A stretch of 45,837 bases of DNA from Methanomicrobiales archaeon. GTDB lineage: Archaea > Halobacteriota > Methanomicrobia > Methanomicrobiales > Methanospirillaceae. The stretch is taken from NCBI GenBank assembly GCA_026394715.1, contig JAPKXR010000204.1, positions 1-45,837 on the forward strand, in the 5' to 3' direction. Positions 1 to 7,698 of the stretch are shown in pieces (the stretch's first letter is position 1; every line of letters begins with the position of its first letter). The notes beneath the pieces are model-generated. The model was not told where the DNA came from. It worked only from the letters and a program-made list of their open reading frames with translations, and did no database searches. Position numbers and translations under genes: made by a program.

Positions 1-312
1 CCCTTCAACGACCGGTAGGCCGAGATTGATCGCATTCCGAAAGAATATCCGGGAGAAGGAAGGTGCGACCACGGCAACAAGCCCGGCTTCTTTGAGTGCA
101 ACCGCTGCCTGTTCACGTGAAGACCCGCACCCGAAGTTCCTGCCTGCAACAATGACCGCCCCCCGGAGCCTGCTGCCAAGCGACGGGTCCAGGTCTTCGA
201 ACACGTGCTGAACCCAGACCTGCCGGTCCTTCGTCCGGAGGTACCTTCCGGCGATGATGATATCAGTATCGATATCGGCCCCAAGGCAAACCGCATTCCC
301 TTCAAGTTTCAC
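1..312 (-). CDS. aksE: Homoaconitase small subunit (AksE/HacB), 3' end cut by window edge
   Basis: Small (swivel) subunit of the homoaconitase that isomerises homocitrate and its longer homologues during 2-oxosuberate synthesis for coenzyme B. The visible 104 codons begin V-K-L-E-G and contain the LeuD-family GADIDTD loop, the substrate-specificity loop YLRT, and the conserved [11 protein letters not shown] and [18 protein letters not shown] segments. From known family work, YLRT marks homoaconitase, while isopropylmalate isomerase has a hydrophobic loop there (YLVM/YLVY type). The start is a GTG whose first four bases (GTGA) overlap the stop of the large subunit, so the two are translationally coupled. 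The gene continues past base 1 of the window. Confidence 0.9.
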   Translation of the reverse strand, partial: MKLEGNAVCLGADIDTDIIIAGRYLRTKDRQVWVQHVFEDLDPSLGSRLRGAVIVAGRNFGCGSSREQAAVALKEAGLVAVVAPSFSRIFFRNAINLGLPVVEG

Positions 313-1523
313 GGTACTACCTCCGGGGCGGTCAGGACCCCAGTAAGAGCACTAGCTGCTGCGGTTGCCACCGATGCAAGGTAGATGCTGCCCCCGATAC
401 CCATCCGGTTCGTAAAGTTACGGTTTGCCGTCGAAAGGCAGACTTCACCTTCACCCAGTACCCCCATGTGTGCCCCGAGACAGGGGCCACACCCGGGTGT
501 CCCTATCGTGCAGCCGGAGGCGACGATGTTTGAAAGGACACCCGTATCAGCGGCTTTTCGGAGGACTCCGGCAGAGGACGGGATCACAATTGTCCTTACC
601 TTTACCTTTTTTCCGCGTACTATGGAGGCAAACCGTTGCAAATCTTCAAACCGCCCGTTTGTGCAGGTACCGACAAAGACCTGGTCAAGGGCAAGCCCTT
701 CAAGCGATTCCACCGGTTTTGCAGAATCGACCCGGGGAGGAGGCGCGACTACCGGCACAAGGTCACCGAGATCAACCCGGAGCTCGTCAGCATAGGTGCA
801 GGGCTCCGGCACCTGGTTTTCTACCCGGTGACCGAACCGGAGGAGATACTCCTTCGTCACGTCATCGGCGTAAAACAGGCCGGTTTTTGCCCCGGCCTCC
901 GTGGCAAGGTTCGTCATGGTAAGACGGCCCTCCATGGAGAGCGATTTCGTCCCGTCACCGATATATTCAAGGGCCTGGTAGGAAGCACCGTCCATCCCGA
1001 GTTTTGAAATTACTGTCAACGCAAGGTCTTTTGCCTCAACTGCACCGTGAAAAGACCCGGAAAGCCTGACACCAATTGTTTCCGGTACCCGGAACCATGT
1101 TGTCCCCGAGGCCCATATTGCCGCCATGTCCGTTGCGCCAATACCGGTTGCAAACGCACCGAATGCCCCGAGCGTACAGCTGTGCGAGTCTGCACCGACC
1201 ACGATCTCCCCGGGAAGCACCTCTCCTTCACCCATCAGCTGGTGACAGACCCCGCCCCCGATATCGGAGAAATGGATGCCCCGCGACCTTGCGAACTCCC
1301 TCAGCTCTTTCTGGAGCGTGGCCGTAGTGCTATTATTTGCCGGGACGATATGGTCGAAGAGGATATACAGACGTTCCGGGTGCGCCGGGCCAGGGCACCC
1401 CATCTCCTTCCAGGCCTCAAGCGTAAGCACGCCTGTACCGTCATGCACATATGCCCGGTCAACTTCCGCGTCGACATAGTCCCCGGCTCCTGCGCCGAGG
1501 ATCCGTTCGGAAAGCGTCCTCAT
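309..1523 (-). CDS. aksD: Homoaconitase large subunit (AksD/HacA)
   Basis: Catalytic subunit (404 aa) of the aconitase-superfamily enzyme paired with the YLRT small subunit next to it. The three [4Fe-4S] ligands are visible: Cys287 in GTCTNGR, and Cys345 and Cys348 in the GCGPC motif, followed by the conserved [12 protein letters not shown] active-site stretch. The length fits the two-subunit LeuC/HacA family of about 400-420 aa. It lies between aksA (its start overlaps the aksA stop in an ATGA) and aksE (GTGA overlap). LeuC for leucine synthesis is the alternative, but the YLRT partner and the adjacent homocitrate synthase favour the coenzyme B pathway. Confidence 0.9.
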   Translation of the reverse strand: MRTLSERILGAGAGDYVDAEVDRAYVHDGTGVLTLEAWKEMGCPGPAHPERLYILFDHIVPANNSTTATLQKELREFARSRGIHFSDIGGGVCHQLMGEGEVLPGEIVVGADSHSCTLGAFGAFATGIGATDMAAIWASGTTWFRVPETIGVRLSGSFHGAVEAKDLALTVISKLGMDGASYQALEYIGDGTKSLSMEGRLTMTNLATEAGAKTGLFYADDVTKEYLLRFGHRVENQVPEPCTYADELRVDLGDLVPVVAPPPRVDSAKPVESLEGLALDQVFVGTCTNGRFEDLQRFASIVRGKKVKVRTIVIPSSAGVLRKAADTGVLSNIVASGCTIGTPGCGPCLGAHMGVLGEGEVCLSTANRNFTNRMGIGGSIYLASVATAAASALTGVLTAPEVVP

Positions 1524-2653
1524 GCCAGCGACCCCTCTCCCTGGACTCTCTTTATCAGTTCAAGAAGGCGTTCAGGGGTGACAATCGTTTTATGCTCCCC
1601 TTCGGTTTTCACCAGTTCAAGAACACGGCATACCTGGCCTTTCGAAAGCTGGAACCCGAGTGCAGATACCACGTATTCGAGCGCTTTCGACCCGGTATGT
1701 TTCCCGAGAATGAATTTACGCTCGCCACCGACCATTTCCGGGGAGAAATATTCGTATGTTTCCGGGTCCTGGAGAATTGCAGCGATATGGATGCCACTCT
1801 CATGGGAAAAGGCATGGGCACCTACGACCGGCTGGGTCCTTGCCACCGGAATATTGGATGCCTTTTCAACCAGTTTTGAAAGGTTTTGCAGGTGGGTGAG
1901 GTCATACCGTTCTACCCCTGCTTTCATGCGGAGGGCGACGAGAACAGACTCAAGGGGAGCGTTCCCCGCCCGTTCGCCAATGCCGTTGACTGTTGTATGG
2001 AGCTGGAACGCCCCGGCCTCTGCAGCAGTAATCGTGTTCGCCGCAGCGAAGCCCATGTCATTATGGCAATGTGCACAGACCGGGACACGGACGGTCGATA
2101 CGAGGTCCCCCATTACCTCGTACATCTCAAGCGGTGTCAGGCACCCGACCGTATCCGCAAAAGACAGGAGGTGGGCACCGTGGTCTTCACCCTGACGAAA
2201 TACTTCCTTTAAGAAACCACGGTCTGTCCGGGAGGCGTCTTCAGCGGCGAACCGTACTGCAATCCCATGGTCGTGGACGAATTCAACGATACCAAGTGCC
2301 GCCGAAAGGACTTCTTCCCTTGGTTTTTTGTATTTATGCCTGATATGGAGGTCAGAAGTTGCAATGAAAATACTGACCAGGTCAACACCGCAGTCTATCG
2401 CACACTCTGCGTCCTCTTTCCGTGCCCGTGCAAGGCAGCAGACCCGGGCATCGAGGCCCATATTCGCGATCTCTGTCACGCATTTTTTTTCATCTGCTGA
2501 TACGATGGGAAACCCGGCTTCGATTACTTCGACCCCGACCCTGTCAAGGACCTGGGCAATCGACTTCTTTTCATCACAGGTGAATGACACACCCGGCGTC
2601 TGCTCCCCATCCCGGAGCGTCACATCACAGATTTCAACATTCCACGGTTTCAT
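1520..2653 (-). CDS. aksA: Homocitrate synthase AksA (coenzyme B 2-oxoacid elongation)
   Basis: Condenses acetyl-CoA with 2-oxoglutarate, and then with the C6 and C7 homologues, to start each elongation round towards 2-oxosuberate. The DRE-TIM metallolyase signature DVTLRDGEQTPGVSF lies near residues 7-21, HCHNDMGFA carries the metal-binding histidines, and a LeuA/NifV-type GIGERAGNAPLE follows. At 377 aa it lacks the long C-terminal regulatory domain of leucine-regulated IPM synthases, as AksA/NifV do. Start: ATG at 2653 is preceded by GGAAGGGAG; an in-frame start at 2683 would overlap the upstream gene more and has no such site. CimA and NifV are alternatives; the homoaconitase neighbours support AksA. 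Confidence 0.88.
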   Translation of the reverse strand: MKPWNVEICDVTLRDGEQTPGVSFTCDEKKSIAQVLDRVGVEVIEAGFPIVSADEKKCVTEIANMGLDARVCCLARARKEDAECAIDCGVDLVSIFIATSDLHIRHKYKKPREEVLSAALGIVEFVHDHGIAVRFAAEDASRTDRGFLKEVFRQGEDHGAHLLSFADTVGCLTPLEMYEVMGDLVSTVRVPVCAHCHNDMGFAAANTITAAEAGAFQLHTTVNGIGERAGNAPLESVLVALRMKAGVERYDLTHLQNLSKLVEKASNIPVARTQPVVGAHAFSHESGIHIAAILQDPETYEYFSPEMVGGERKFILGKHTGSKALEYVVSALGFQLSKGQVCRVLELVKTEGEHKTIVTPERLLELIKRVQGEGSLA

Positions 2654-3929
2654 GGTGTCTCCCTTCCGGACAGTTCCCGTCAATCACCAGTACTACAGGC
2701 GATCCCGGGAGGACAAGCATTTCCCGGAGACGGGTTTCATCGTCAGCCCGGCAGATTACAGGGTCAGCCCAGGCAATATAGGGGAGGATATCGTAGGCCC
2801 GCTGCCCACCCGTCATCCCCATGCAGTTGTTTTTCATAACAATGCACAGCAACGGAGTTTTTTTCTCATACACGTCGATCAATGCAGGGAGTCCGGAATG
2901 GAGGAGTGCATAATCCCCGGTAAGTGCAACGCCCGTGCTTTTTGCCGCCACCCCGATTGATGACCCCATGCCATAACTGACAAAACTGGTCCTGAACGGC
3001 GGGTTCATGCAGAGAACGCAGCACCCTGCATCGCAGGTGACCGTAATCCCTCGTTCGTCAAGGACCTTGATCGCCAGGATAAAGGGGCAGCCTTTACAGA
3101 ATGAGCGATAAAAACCACGGTCTTCCCTTCGCTCGGGGTCCGTATATGCCGGGGGAACCATGCGTTGGTGCTCCCTGACAAACGGCCTCCCAAGTTCCTG
3201 TACCTCCTTACATATGCCCGGCCCTGCTGCGGGAGGGTACACAATAATTATGCGTGATGCCCCCCGGGAAAGGTTCGCTTTATCCCCGGTGCCTGCAGCA
3301 CCAACAAGTGCGGTTGTCCCGTTCATCCGGTTCAGGGGCGATTGTTTCGACCACTCGCACATTGGTCCGAGCATATTTCTCGCCCGTTCAACCCGCCCTT
3401 TCATGGTGAGGTTTAGCGGTGCAATCGTCCCGGTTTTTCCCTTTCTTTCGGTATTCCCGGGAGACACTACGGCATCGAGAAGGTCTGGGGTAAGGCGGAG
3501 AATTGCGATCCTTGAGAATGATTCCGAGGCCCGGAACGCCTCTTCGACGGCTTCATGCACATTCTCCGGGCCGGGTTCTATTACCGGCACCTCGGCAAGT
3601 TCCCCGTAATATCTCGAGTCCTGTGCATTTTGTGACCCCTCGGCTTTTGGGTCATCCCCGACTACAATGACCACACCTGCCAGAAGTCCCTGGGTTGTCG
3701 CCTCAACAAACGGGTCTGCACAGGCATTCAGCCCGACATTTTTTAGGATTACGGCCGCTCTCCGGCCTGAAAGCGAATCGCCAAGGGCATATTCGATCGC
3801 CACCTTCTCGTTGATGACAGACTCTGCACCCGTCTTTTCAAGCACTCCGCTGACAGGAAAACCGGGCACTCCGTAAAACCGGTCTGCGGCAGCAAGGAGG
3901 GCCATCGTTATTGCATCTTCACCTTTCAT
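2634..3929 (-). CDS. IorA-like thiamine-diphosphate enzyme lacking the ferredoxin domain; candidate 2-oxosuberate decarboxylase
   Basis: This 431-aa protein matches the N-terminal PYR and C-terminal PP domains of indolepyruvate:ferredoxin oxidoreductase alpha (IorA). Visible are the PYR segment with VNEKVAIE (cofactor-activating Glu), the HVGLN-like KNVGLNACADP, SQNAQDSRYY, a CKGCPF block, and the TPP/Mg motif GDY followed 27 residues later by NN. IorA is normally about 600 aa and ends in a two-[4Fe-4S] domain that passes electrons on. Here the protein stops after the PP domain and no IorB gene is present. It overlaps both neighbours (ATGA with the radical SAM gene). Inference: a non-oxidative 2-oxoacid decarboxylase, which would suit the unassigned step 2-oxosuberate to 7-oxoheptanoate. 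Family confident, substrate not. Confidence 0.75.
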   Translation of the reverse strand: MKGEDAITMALLAAADRFYGVPGFPVSGVLEKTGAESVINEKVAIEYALGDSLSGRRAAVILKNVGLNACADPFVEATTQGLLAGVVIVVGDDPKAEGSQNAQDSRYYGELAEVPVIEPGPENVHEAVEEAFRASESFSRIAILRLTPDLLDAVVSPGNTERKGKTGTIAPLNLTMKGRVERARNMLGPMCEWSKQSPLNRMNGTTALVGAAGTGDKANLSRGASRIIIVYPPAAGPGICKEVQELGRPFVREHQRMVPPAYTDPERREDRGFYRSFCKGCPFILAIKVLDERGITVTCDAGCCVLCMNPPFRTSFVSYGMGSSIGVAAKSTGVALTGDYALLHSGLPALIDVYEKKTPLLCIVMKNNCMGMTGGQRAYDILPYIAWADPVICRADDETRLREMLVLPGSPVVLVIDGNCPEGRHHETVEC

Positions 3930-4894
3930 AGCGGCTCACCCGGGACGAGGTCGCAACCCCTGCACCGGACGCACATCGTCAGTGCCATCCGGGGGTCCAG
4001 CCCTTCATCTTTTAATGCTTTTTCATGATAGCCGGCAACCCGGAGCAACCGTTCAGCACTCGGCCGCCTGGAGCCGGCAAATCCTGCAATCGGGTTCAAA
4101 GGCCTGATAACAGGAATTACTCCAAGGGTTGCAAGTTCCAGAATACATGCTTCCATTTCTTTGTCTGTTTCTCCAAGGCCGAGAATTACATTTGAAAATA
4201 CGTTGCCGCGTCCGAATAACTCCACTGACTTTTTAAGGACCAAAAAAATGAGATCACGGTCATGGCCCGGGCACAACAAGGCAAACAATTCCGCCGTGGC
4301 GCATTCCAGGTTGAACTTTACTTCCTTTACCCCGAGTTCATGCAGGCGTCCGGGTGTCTGTTCGGTTGGGTAAATTGAGACACCTATCGGAAGACCAAAC
4401 CCTGAAAGGTCCCTGACAACCTCGCAGACAAACTGTTCCTCCTCGTAAATATCTGAATATACACCGCTTGTTATGGAGATTGCTGCAATCCGGTCTTTTA
4501 TTCCATCGACCATGGCATGGATTTCCCCGATTGTTTTTCTCCGCTTTGGCAGTCGCGGGACATTGCAGTAATGACAATGAAAGATACAACCGCTGCTGAC
4601 GGTAATGTAGGCCTGGTCAGGGCAGTGCAGGCCAACCGGGTCAAGCCGGCCCTGCAGCACAATCTCCCCGAAACGGAGTGTTGCAGACCCTTCACCGGCA
4701 TGGACAATTTCCACGGGGCTTGTGTCCGAAAGGGAGAACCGCACCCTCATACCATTGGAGGAAAAGAAGACAGAGCCTTTTCCCCCTGCTCCCGGTCCTG
4801 CAGATGAACTTGAAATATAGGGTGTCGCATCCCTGCCGCTGAGTCGTGCTGACCCAACGGTCAGGAGGGCCGCTTTTAATTCCTGTCCTTGCAT
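3926..4894 (-). CDS. BioB-like radical SAM protein of the coenzyme B/marker operon
   Basis: Radical SAM enzyme, 322 aa. Cys103, Cys107 and Cys110 in SGCIFHCHYC form the CX3CX2C site for the SAM-binding [4Fe-4S] cluster. The first 90 residues form a methanogen-type beta-rich extension ending in HCPDQAYITVS, and the C-terminus carries an extra CVRCRGC cluster that could bind an auxiliary Fe-S centre. The body recalls biotin-synthase/HmdB-like TIM barrels, but the substrate is not known to me. Start ATG at 4894 has AGGAGG nine bases upstream. It overlaps the upstream gene by 19 bp and the downstream TPP gene by 4 bp, so all are probably co-translated. Sulfur insertion into a C7 acid is an attractive but untested role. 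Confidence 0.75.
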   Translation of the reverse strand: MQGQELKAALLTVGSARLSGRDATPYISSSSAGPGAGGKGSVFFSSNGMRVRFSLSDTSPVEIVHAGEGSATLRFGEIVLQGRLDPVGLHCPDQAYITVSSGCIFHCHYCNVPRLPKRRKTIGEIHAMVDGIKDRIAAISITSGVYSDIYEEEQFVCEVVRDLSGFGLPIGVSIYPTEQTPGRLHELGVKEVKFNLECATAELFALLCPGHDRDLIFLVLKKSVELFGRGNVFSNVILGLGETDKEMEACILELATLGVIPVIRPLNPIAGFAGSRRPSAERLLRVAGYHEKALKDEGLDPRMALTMCVRCRGCDLVPGEPL

Positions 4895-5769
4895 AGGGTC
4901 AGGGCCTCCTCGTATTTCGTGTAAAACGGAATTGCAGCGACCGCACCAATACTACCACGACCATTCCTCACGATGCGCAGGTTGACATCATCGATCTCCA
5001 GGATCGACCCCTTGGTCACCTCGCCACGTTTCACCTTCCACGCGAAATCCATGAGACCAGATGGATCGAACCCCGTGTATACTGCCATGCCGGTATCTTC
5101 TGAAAGGGTGTAGCGGTCCAGCAGTCCTGCAAAATGATCGATTAAGCGGGCGGGATCGGATGATGCAAATTCGGCCACAATGCTGACACAGTTTTTCGTC
5201 CGGTACGGTACCGGGTACAGCTGCACAATCGTGTGCGACAGGTAGCGGGACTGCGGGTCCTCAACAACCCTCGCAATATTATGGACAAGGGTCCAGGTTG
5301 CCCACTGTTCAGGTGTATCAGTATCATCCACACCAATCAGGACACGCTGTCGACGTGGTAGCCAGACCGTTGACCCGGCACGTTTCCCTCCCCCTGACGG
5401 GTCATTCGTACTTCGCGTAACACCCTGCGCGTAGGATCGGCATATGGACGCACCGACACCCCCGCCGCCAAGCCCTACATAGGAGACCCTGATTTCATCC
5501 TCATCGACAAAAACTGCGCTTATCCCGGCAGGGAAATGGGAGCCCTCGAGCGCAAGGTCTGCCTCACCCGGGCGTAGCAGGTACCGCATTGTAGAACCCA
5601 CATTCCGGACAGAACGGACAAGCGGACTCTGTGCATAATGATGTTGTGCCCACATGGCACCCCCGGTACAGTCGAAAAATTCGATCAGTTCTACCCGCTC
5701 GCCTGCGGAGTCCGCAACCGCAACAATCTGCGGGTACCGTATGATATACGGTTCAGGTAGGTTCACCAT
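4876..5769 (-). CDS. Methanogenesis marker protein 11-like, TiaS-related DDTD protein
   Basis: 297 aa. The first half carries YIIRYPQIVAVAD, a GGAMW-AQHHYAQSPLVR block and YVGLGGGGVGA, which I associate with methanogenesis marker protein 11, a family reported as restricted to methanogens. The second half starts with LIGVDDTDTPEQWATWTL, the phosphate-binding signature of the kinase domain of TiaS (tRNA-Ile2 agmatinylcytidine synthase). The rest of TiaS (OB-fold and Zn-ribbon) is absent, so tRNA modification is unlikely. It overlaps the following radical SAM gene by 19 bp and the preceding DDTD gene by 17 bp. The reaction is unknown; a small-molecule kinase is an inference. Confidence 0.72.
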   Translation of the reverse strand: MVNLPEPYIIRYPQIVAVADSAGERVELIEFFDCTGGAMWAQHHYAQSPLVRSVRNVGSTMRYLLRPGEADLALEGSHFPAGISAVFVDEDEIRVSYVGLGGGGVGASICRSYAQGVTRSTNDPSGGGKRAGSTVWLPRRQRVLIGVDDTDTPEQWATWTLVHNIARVVEDPQSRYLSHTIVQLYPVPYRTKNCVSIVAEFASSDPARLIDHFAGLLDRYTLSEDTGMAVYTGFDPSGLMDFAWKVKRGEVTKGSILEIDDVNLRIVRNGRGSIGAVAAIPFYTKYEEALTLCKDRN

Positions 5770-6712
5770 ACAGACCTGCCGCTTCGATGCCCCTGTTGGC
5801 CCACAATACAGACCCTAATGCACCAATTCTGCCCTTTCTTCCTGCAGTGTCGATAAACCTGATCCCGGCAGATGACGCAATATCCTCAGCATCCTTCAGG
5901 CTGACGATCTCGGTCTTAATTCTCCGGCAGGCACCGTTCATTATTTTCGGGAATTCGATACCCCGGTAGTAGGCAATTCCCGTGTCGTCGCTGAAAGAAA
6001 ACTCCCCGATATAATCCCGGACATAGTCAAGAAGGGCATCAACAGACCCGGGCCTGACGGCAAAATTCAATGCAGACCCCACGCAGTTGGTGGTTTTTTC
6101 CGGTACCCTCGGGTTGAGCTGGATCAACCTCATATTAAGAAATTCCACCCCGGGTACCGGGCACTGTTCTCCGCATTTCAGGGCAAGTACCCAGGTAGCT
6201 CCTTTCTCGGGGGTGTCGGTGTCATCAATCCCGATGGTGACCTTCTCGTACAGGGGTGAAAAAATACGTACCCGGTTCACCCTCGCACCGCCGACCACCA
6301 TATCCTCCTCTGTCGGGTATTCAGCCCGGGTCACACCCGGTGCCTGTGGAAGGCAGGCCGCGATGCCGAGTCCGGCCCCGGCAATACCTGCCCAGGACGT
6401 GACGACTTCGTCACCCTGCACCTCGACGCCTTCGAGTGCCTGGCCGCCGATATTCTCCCCGGCAGCCCCGAAACTTGCCTGAAATAAACCAAGCCGTGCC
6501 AGCATCCTCATTTCAGTGCCTTCAACACGGGCAGAGACGGTGGCCCCTTTTGCACGAATGCGGTTCATCGCGTCCCACTCAATAGGTCCCCTCGCATGGC
6601 ACTGCTCAATGATCTCTGCAAGGCCGGCACCCTTGTCCACCATCACGAGAAACCGCCGGGAAAACAGTGATCCATACTTCGTTTTAATTTCTTCGGGTGT
6701 TTTGACAATCAT
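5753..6712 (-). CDS. TiaS-like DDTD-domain protein (second, divergent copy), first gene of operon
   Basis: 319 aa; like its neighbour it carries TIGIDDTDTPEKGATWVLALK near the middle and a downstream SDDTGIAYY segment (neighbour: SEDTGMAVY), so both have the TiaS-type kinase fold signature behind a distinct N-terminal domain. The N-terminus (KTKYGSLFSRRFLVMVDKG, then a GGQALEGVEVQGDEVVTSWAG block) differs from the marker-11-like protein. The two may form a heterodimer from an ancient duplication. ATG at 6712 is 46 bases downstream of a TATA box on the minus strand, with GGTGA just upstream. No specific function recognised. Confidence 0.7.
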   Translation of the reverse strand: MIVKTPEEIKTKYGSLFSRRFLVMVDKGAGLAEIIEQCHARGPIEWDAMNRIRAKGATVSARVEGTEMRMLARLGLFQASFGAAGENIGGQALEGVEVQGDEVVTSWAGIAGAGLGIAACLPQAPGVTRAEYPTEEDMVVGGARVNRVRIFSPLYEKVTIGIDDTDTPEKGATWVLALKCGEQCPVPGVEFLNMRLIQLNPRVPEKTTNCVGSALNFAVRPGSVDALLDYVRDYIGEFSFSDDTGIAYYRGIEFPKIMNGACRRIKTEIVSLKDAEDIASSAGIRFIDTAGRKGRIGALGSVLWANRGIEAAGLYGEPT

Positions 6713-6753
6713 TTTGTCACCGGAAATTCCGTTAACAGAATAGTCGGCGAGAT

Positions 6754-6763
6754 ATTATATAAG
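6754..6763 (-). promoter_or_regulatory. TATA box of the coenzyme B/marker operon
   Basis: On the minus strand the sequence reads CTTATATAAT. With the usual archaeal spacing of about 25 bases, transcription would start near 6732, giving a roughly 20-base leader before the ATG at 6712. No second promoter is evident downstream, since all gene junctions overlap. Confidence 0.55.
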
Positions 6764-6810
6764 AAGATCGATCGGGTTACCAGACCAGTAATCCGGAAAG
6801 AAAAATGAGT

Positions 6811-7698
6811 TTAAAGGATCTTGTGGAGCTCGAACTTGAACGGCCCGAGGGTGCCACCATAGTTACCGGCGCTGATGAATTTGACGCCTTTTACCATGCA
6901 GGCGGCCCGGATCCCTGCAGCCATTGCTTCAGCAACCGCTGCTTCCGATACCCCGTCGATGACGATTTCGAACACACCATTGATTCCATCTGGTATCTTG
7001 CTGTCCGGGATCTTGCTCTTCAGGGTCGGACAATATTGTTCGTTCGTGCTGGCAACCATGAATTTATACTTCTTGCTGCCTACTTTCGATCCACTACCGA
7101 CAATGCCGCCCGGGAAGGACGTGATAACGCCACAAACTTCATCGATCGCCGCCACGGCTGCCTGCGCTCCAACGAGTGCGGACATCGTGCTGTCACCCAT
7201 GACAAAGAAGTTGCCCCCTGCAACGCCCTTCACAACCCCAATCTCTTCTTCTGTCAGGAAATCTCCACCCATCAGGGGTATTGCCCATACACTCCGGTCT
7301 CCGACCTTGGTCTGGTACTCGTAGCCGTCACCAAAGAAATGGAGTTTCATCGGGAGTTTCTCTTCGCAGTCTGTAATACCGTTGAACGCGGCGGTGGTTG
7401 GTGCAGTAAGCACGCACTCTGCGACTCGTTCAATCAGTTGTTCTTTTAATTTTTTCTTGCTTGGGTGGACAATAAGTATGCCATATCCAGGCCTGCCGTC
7501 TGGGGTCTGCTGTGGGGGGACATACTGGTCAATACCTGCTTCTGCCGGACATGCGATAACTGATGTCCCAAAACCGGTCGCTTCGACGGCTGCACTGTAT
7601 GCAAGTTCCTTCGTTGCGGCGGTAACGATTACAGAGCATACCCATGCCGGAAACGCTTCTGCAAACGTGTCGTCTATCTTTACACCGTTAATTTCCAT
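6811..7698 (-). CDS. ftr: Formylmethanofuran:tetrahydromethanopterin formyltransferase
   Basis: Second step of CO2 reduction: cytosolic transfer of the formyl group from formylmethanofuran to tetrahydromethanopterin. The protein starts [19 protein letters not shown] and ends [12 protein letters not shown], with the family blocks [21 protein letters not shown] and [17 protein letters not shown]. Its 295 aa match the usual length. The frame is open upstream to 7866, but ATG 7698 is preferred: GAGG lies nine bases upstream and the extra 56 residues do not resemble the family. It stands alone, divergent from the fwd-hdr operon across a 1.6 kb gap, with an A/T-rich TATA-like stretch around 7741-7752. 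Confidence 0.96.
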   Translation of the reverse strand: MEINGVKIDDTFAEAFPAWVCSVIVTAATKELAYSAAVEATGFGTSVIACPAEAGIDQYVPPQQTPDGRPGYGILIVHPSKKKLKEQLIERVAECVLTAPTTAAFNGITDCEEKLPMKLHFFGDGYEYQTKVGDRSVWAIPLMGGDFLTEEEIGVVKGVAGGNFFVMGDSTMSALVGAQAAVAAIDEVCGVITSFPGGIVGSGSKVGSKKYKFMVASTNEQYCPTLKSKIPDSKIPDGINGVFEIVIDGVSEAAVAEAMAAGIRAACMVKGVKFISAGNYGGTLGPFKFELHKIL

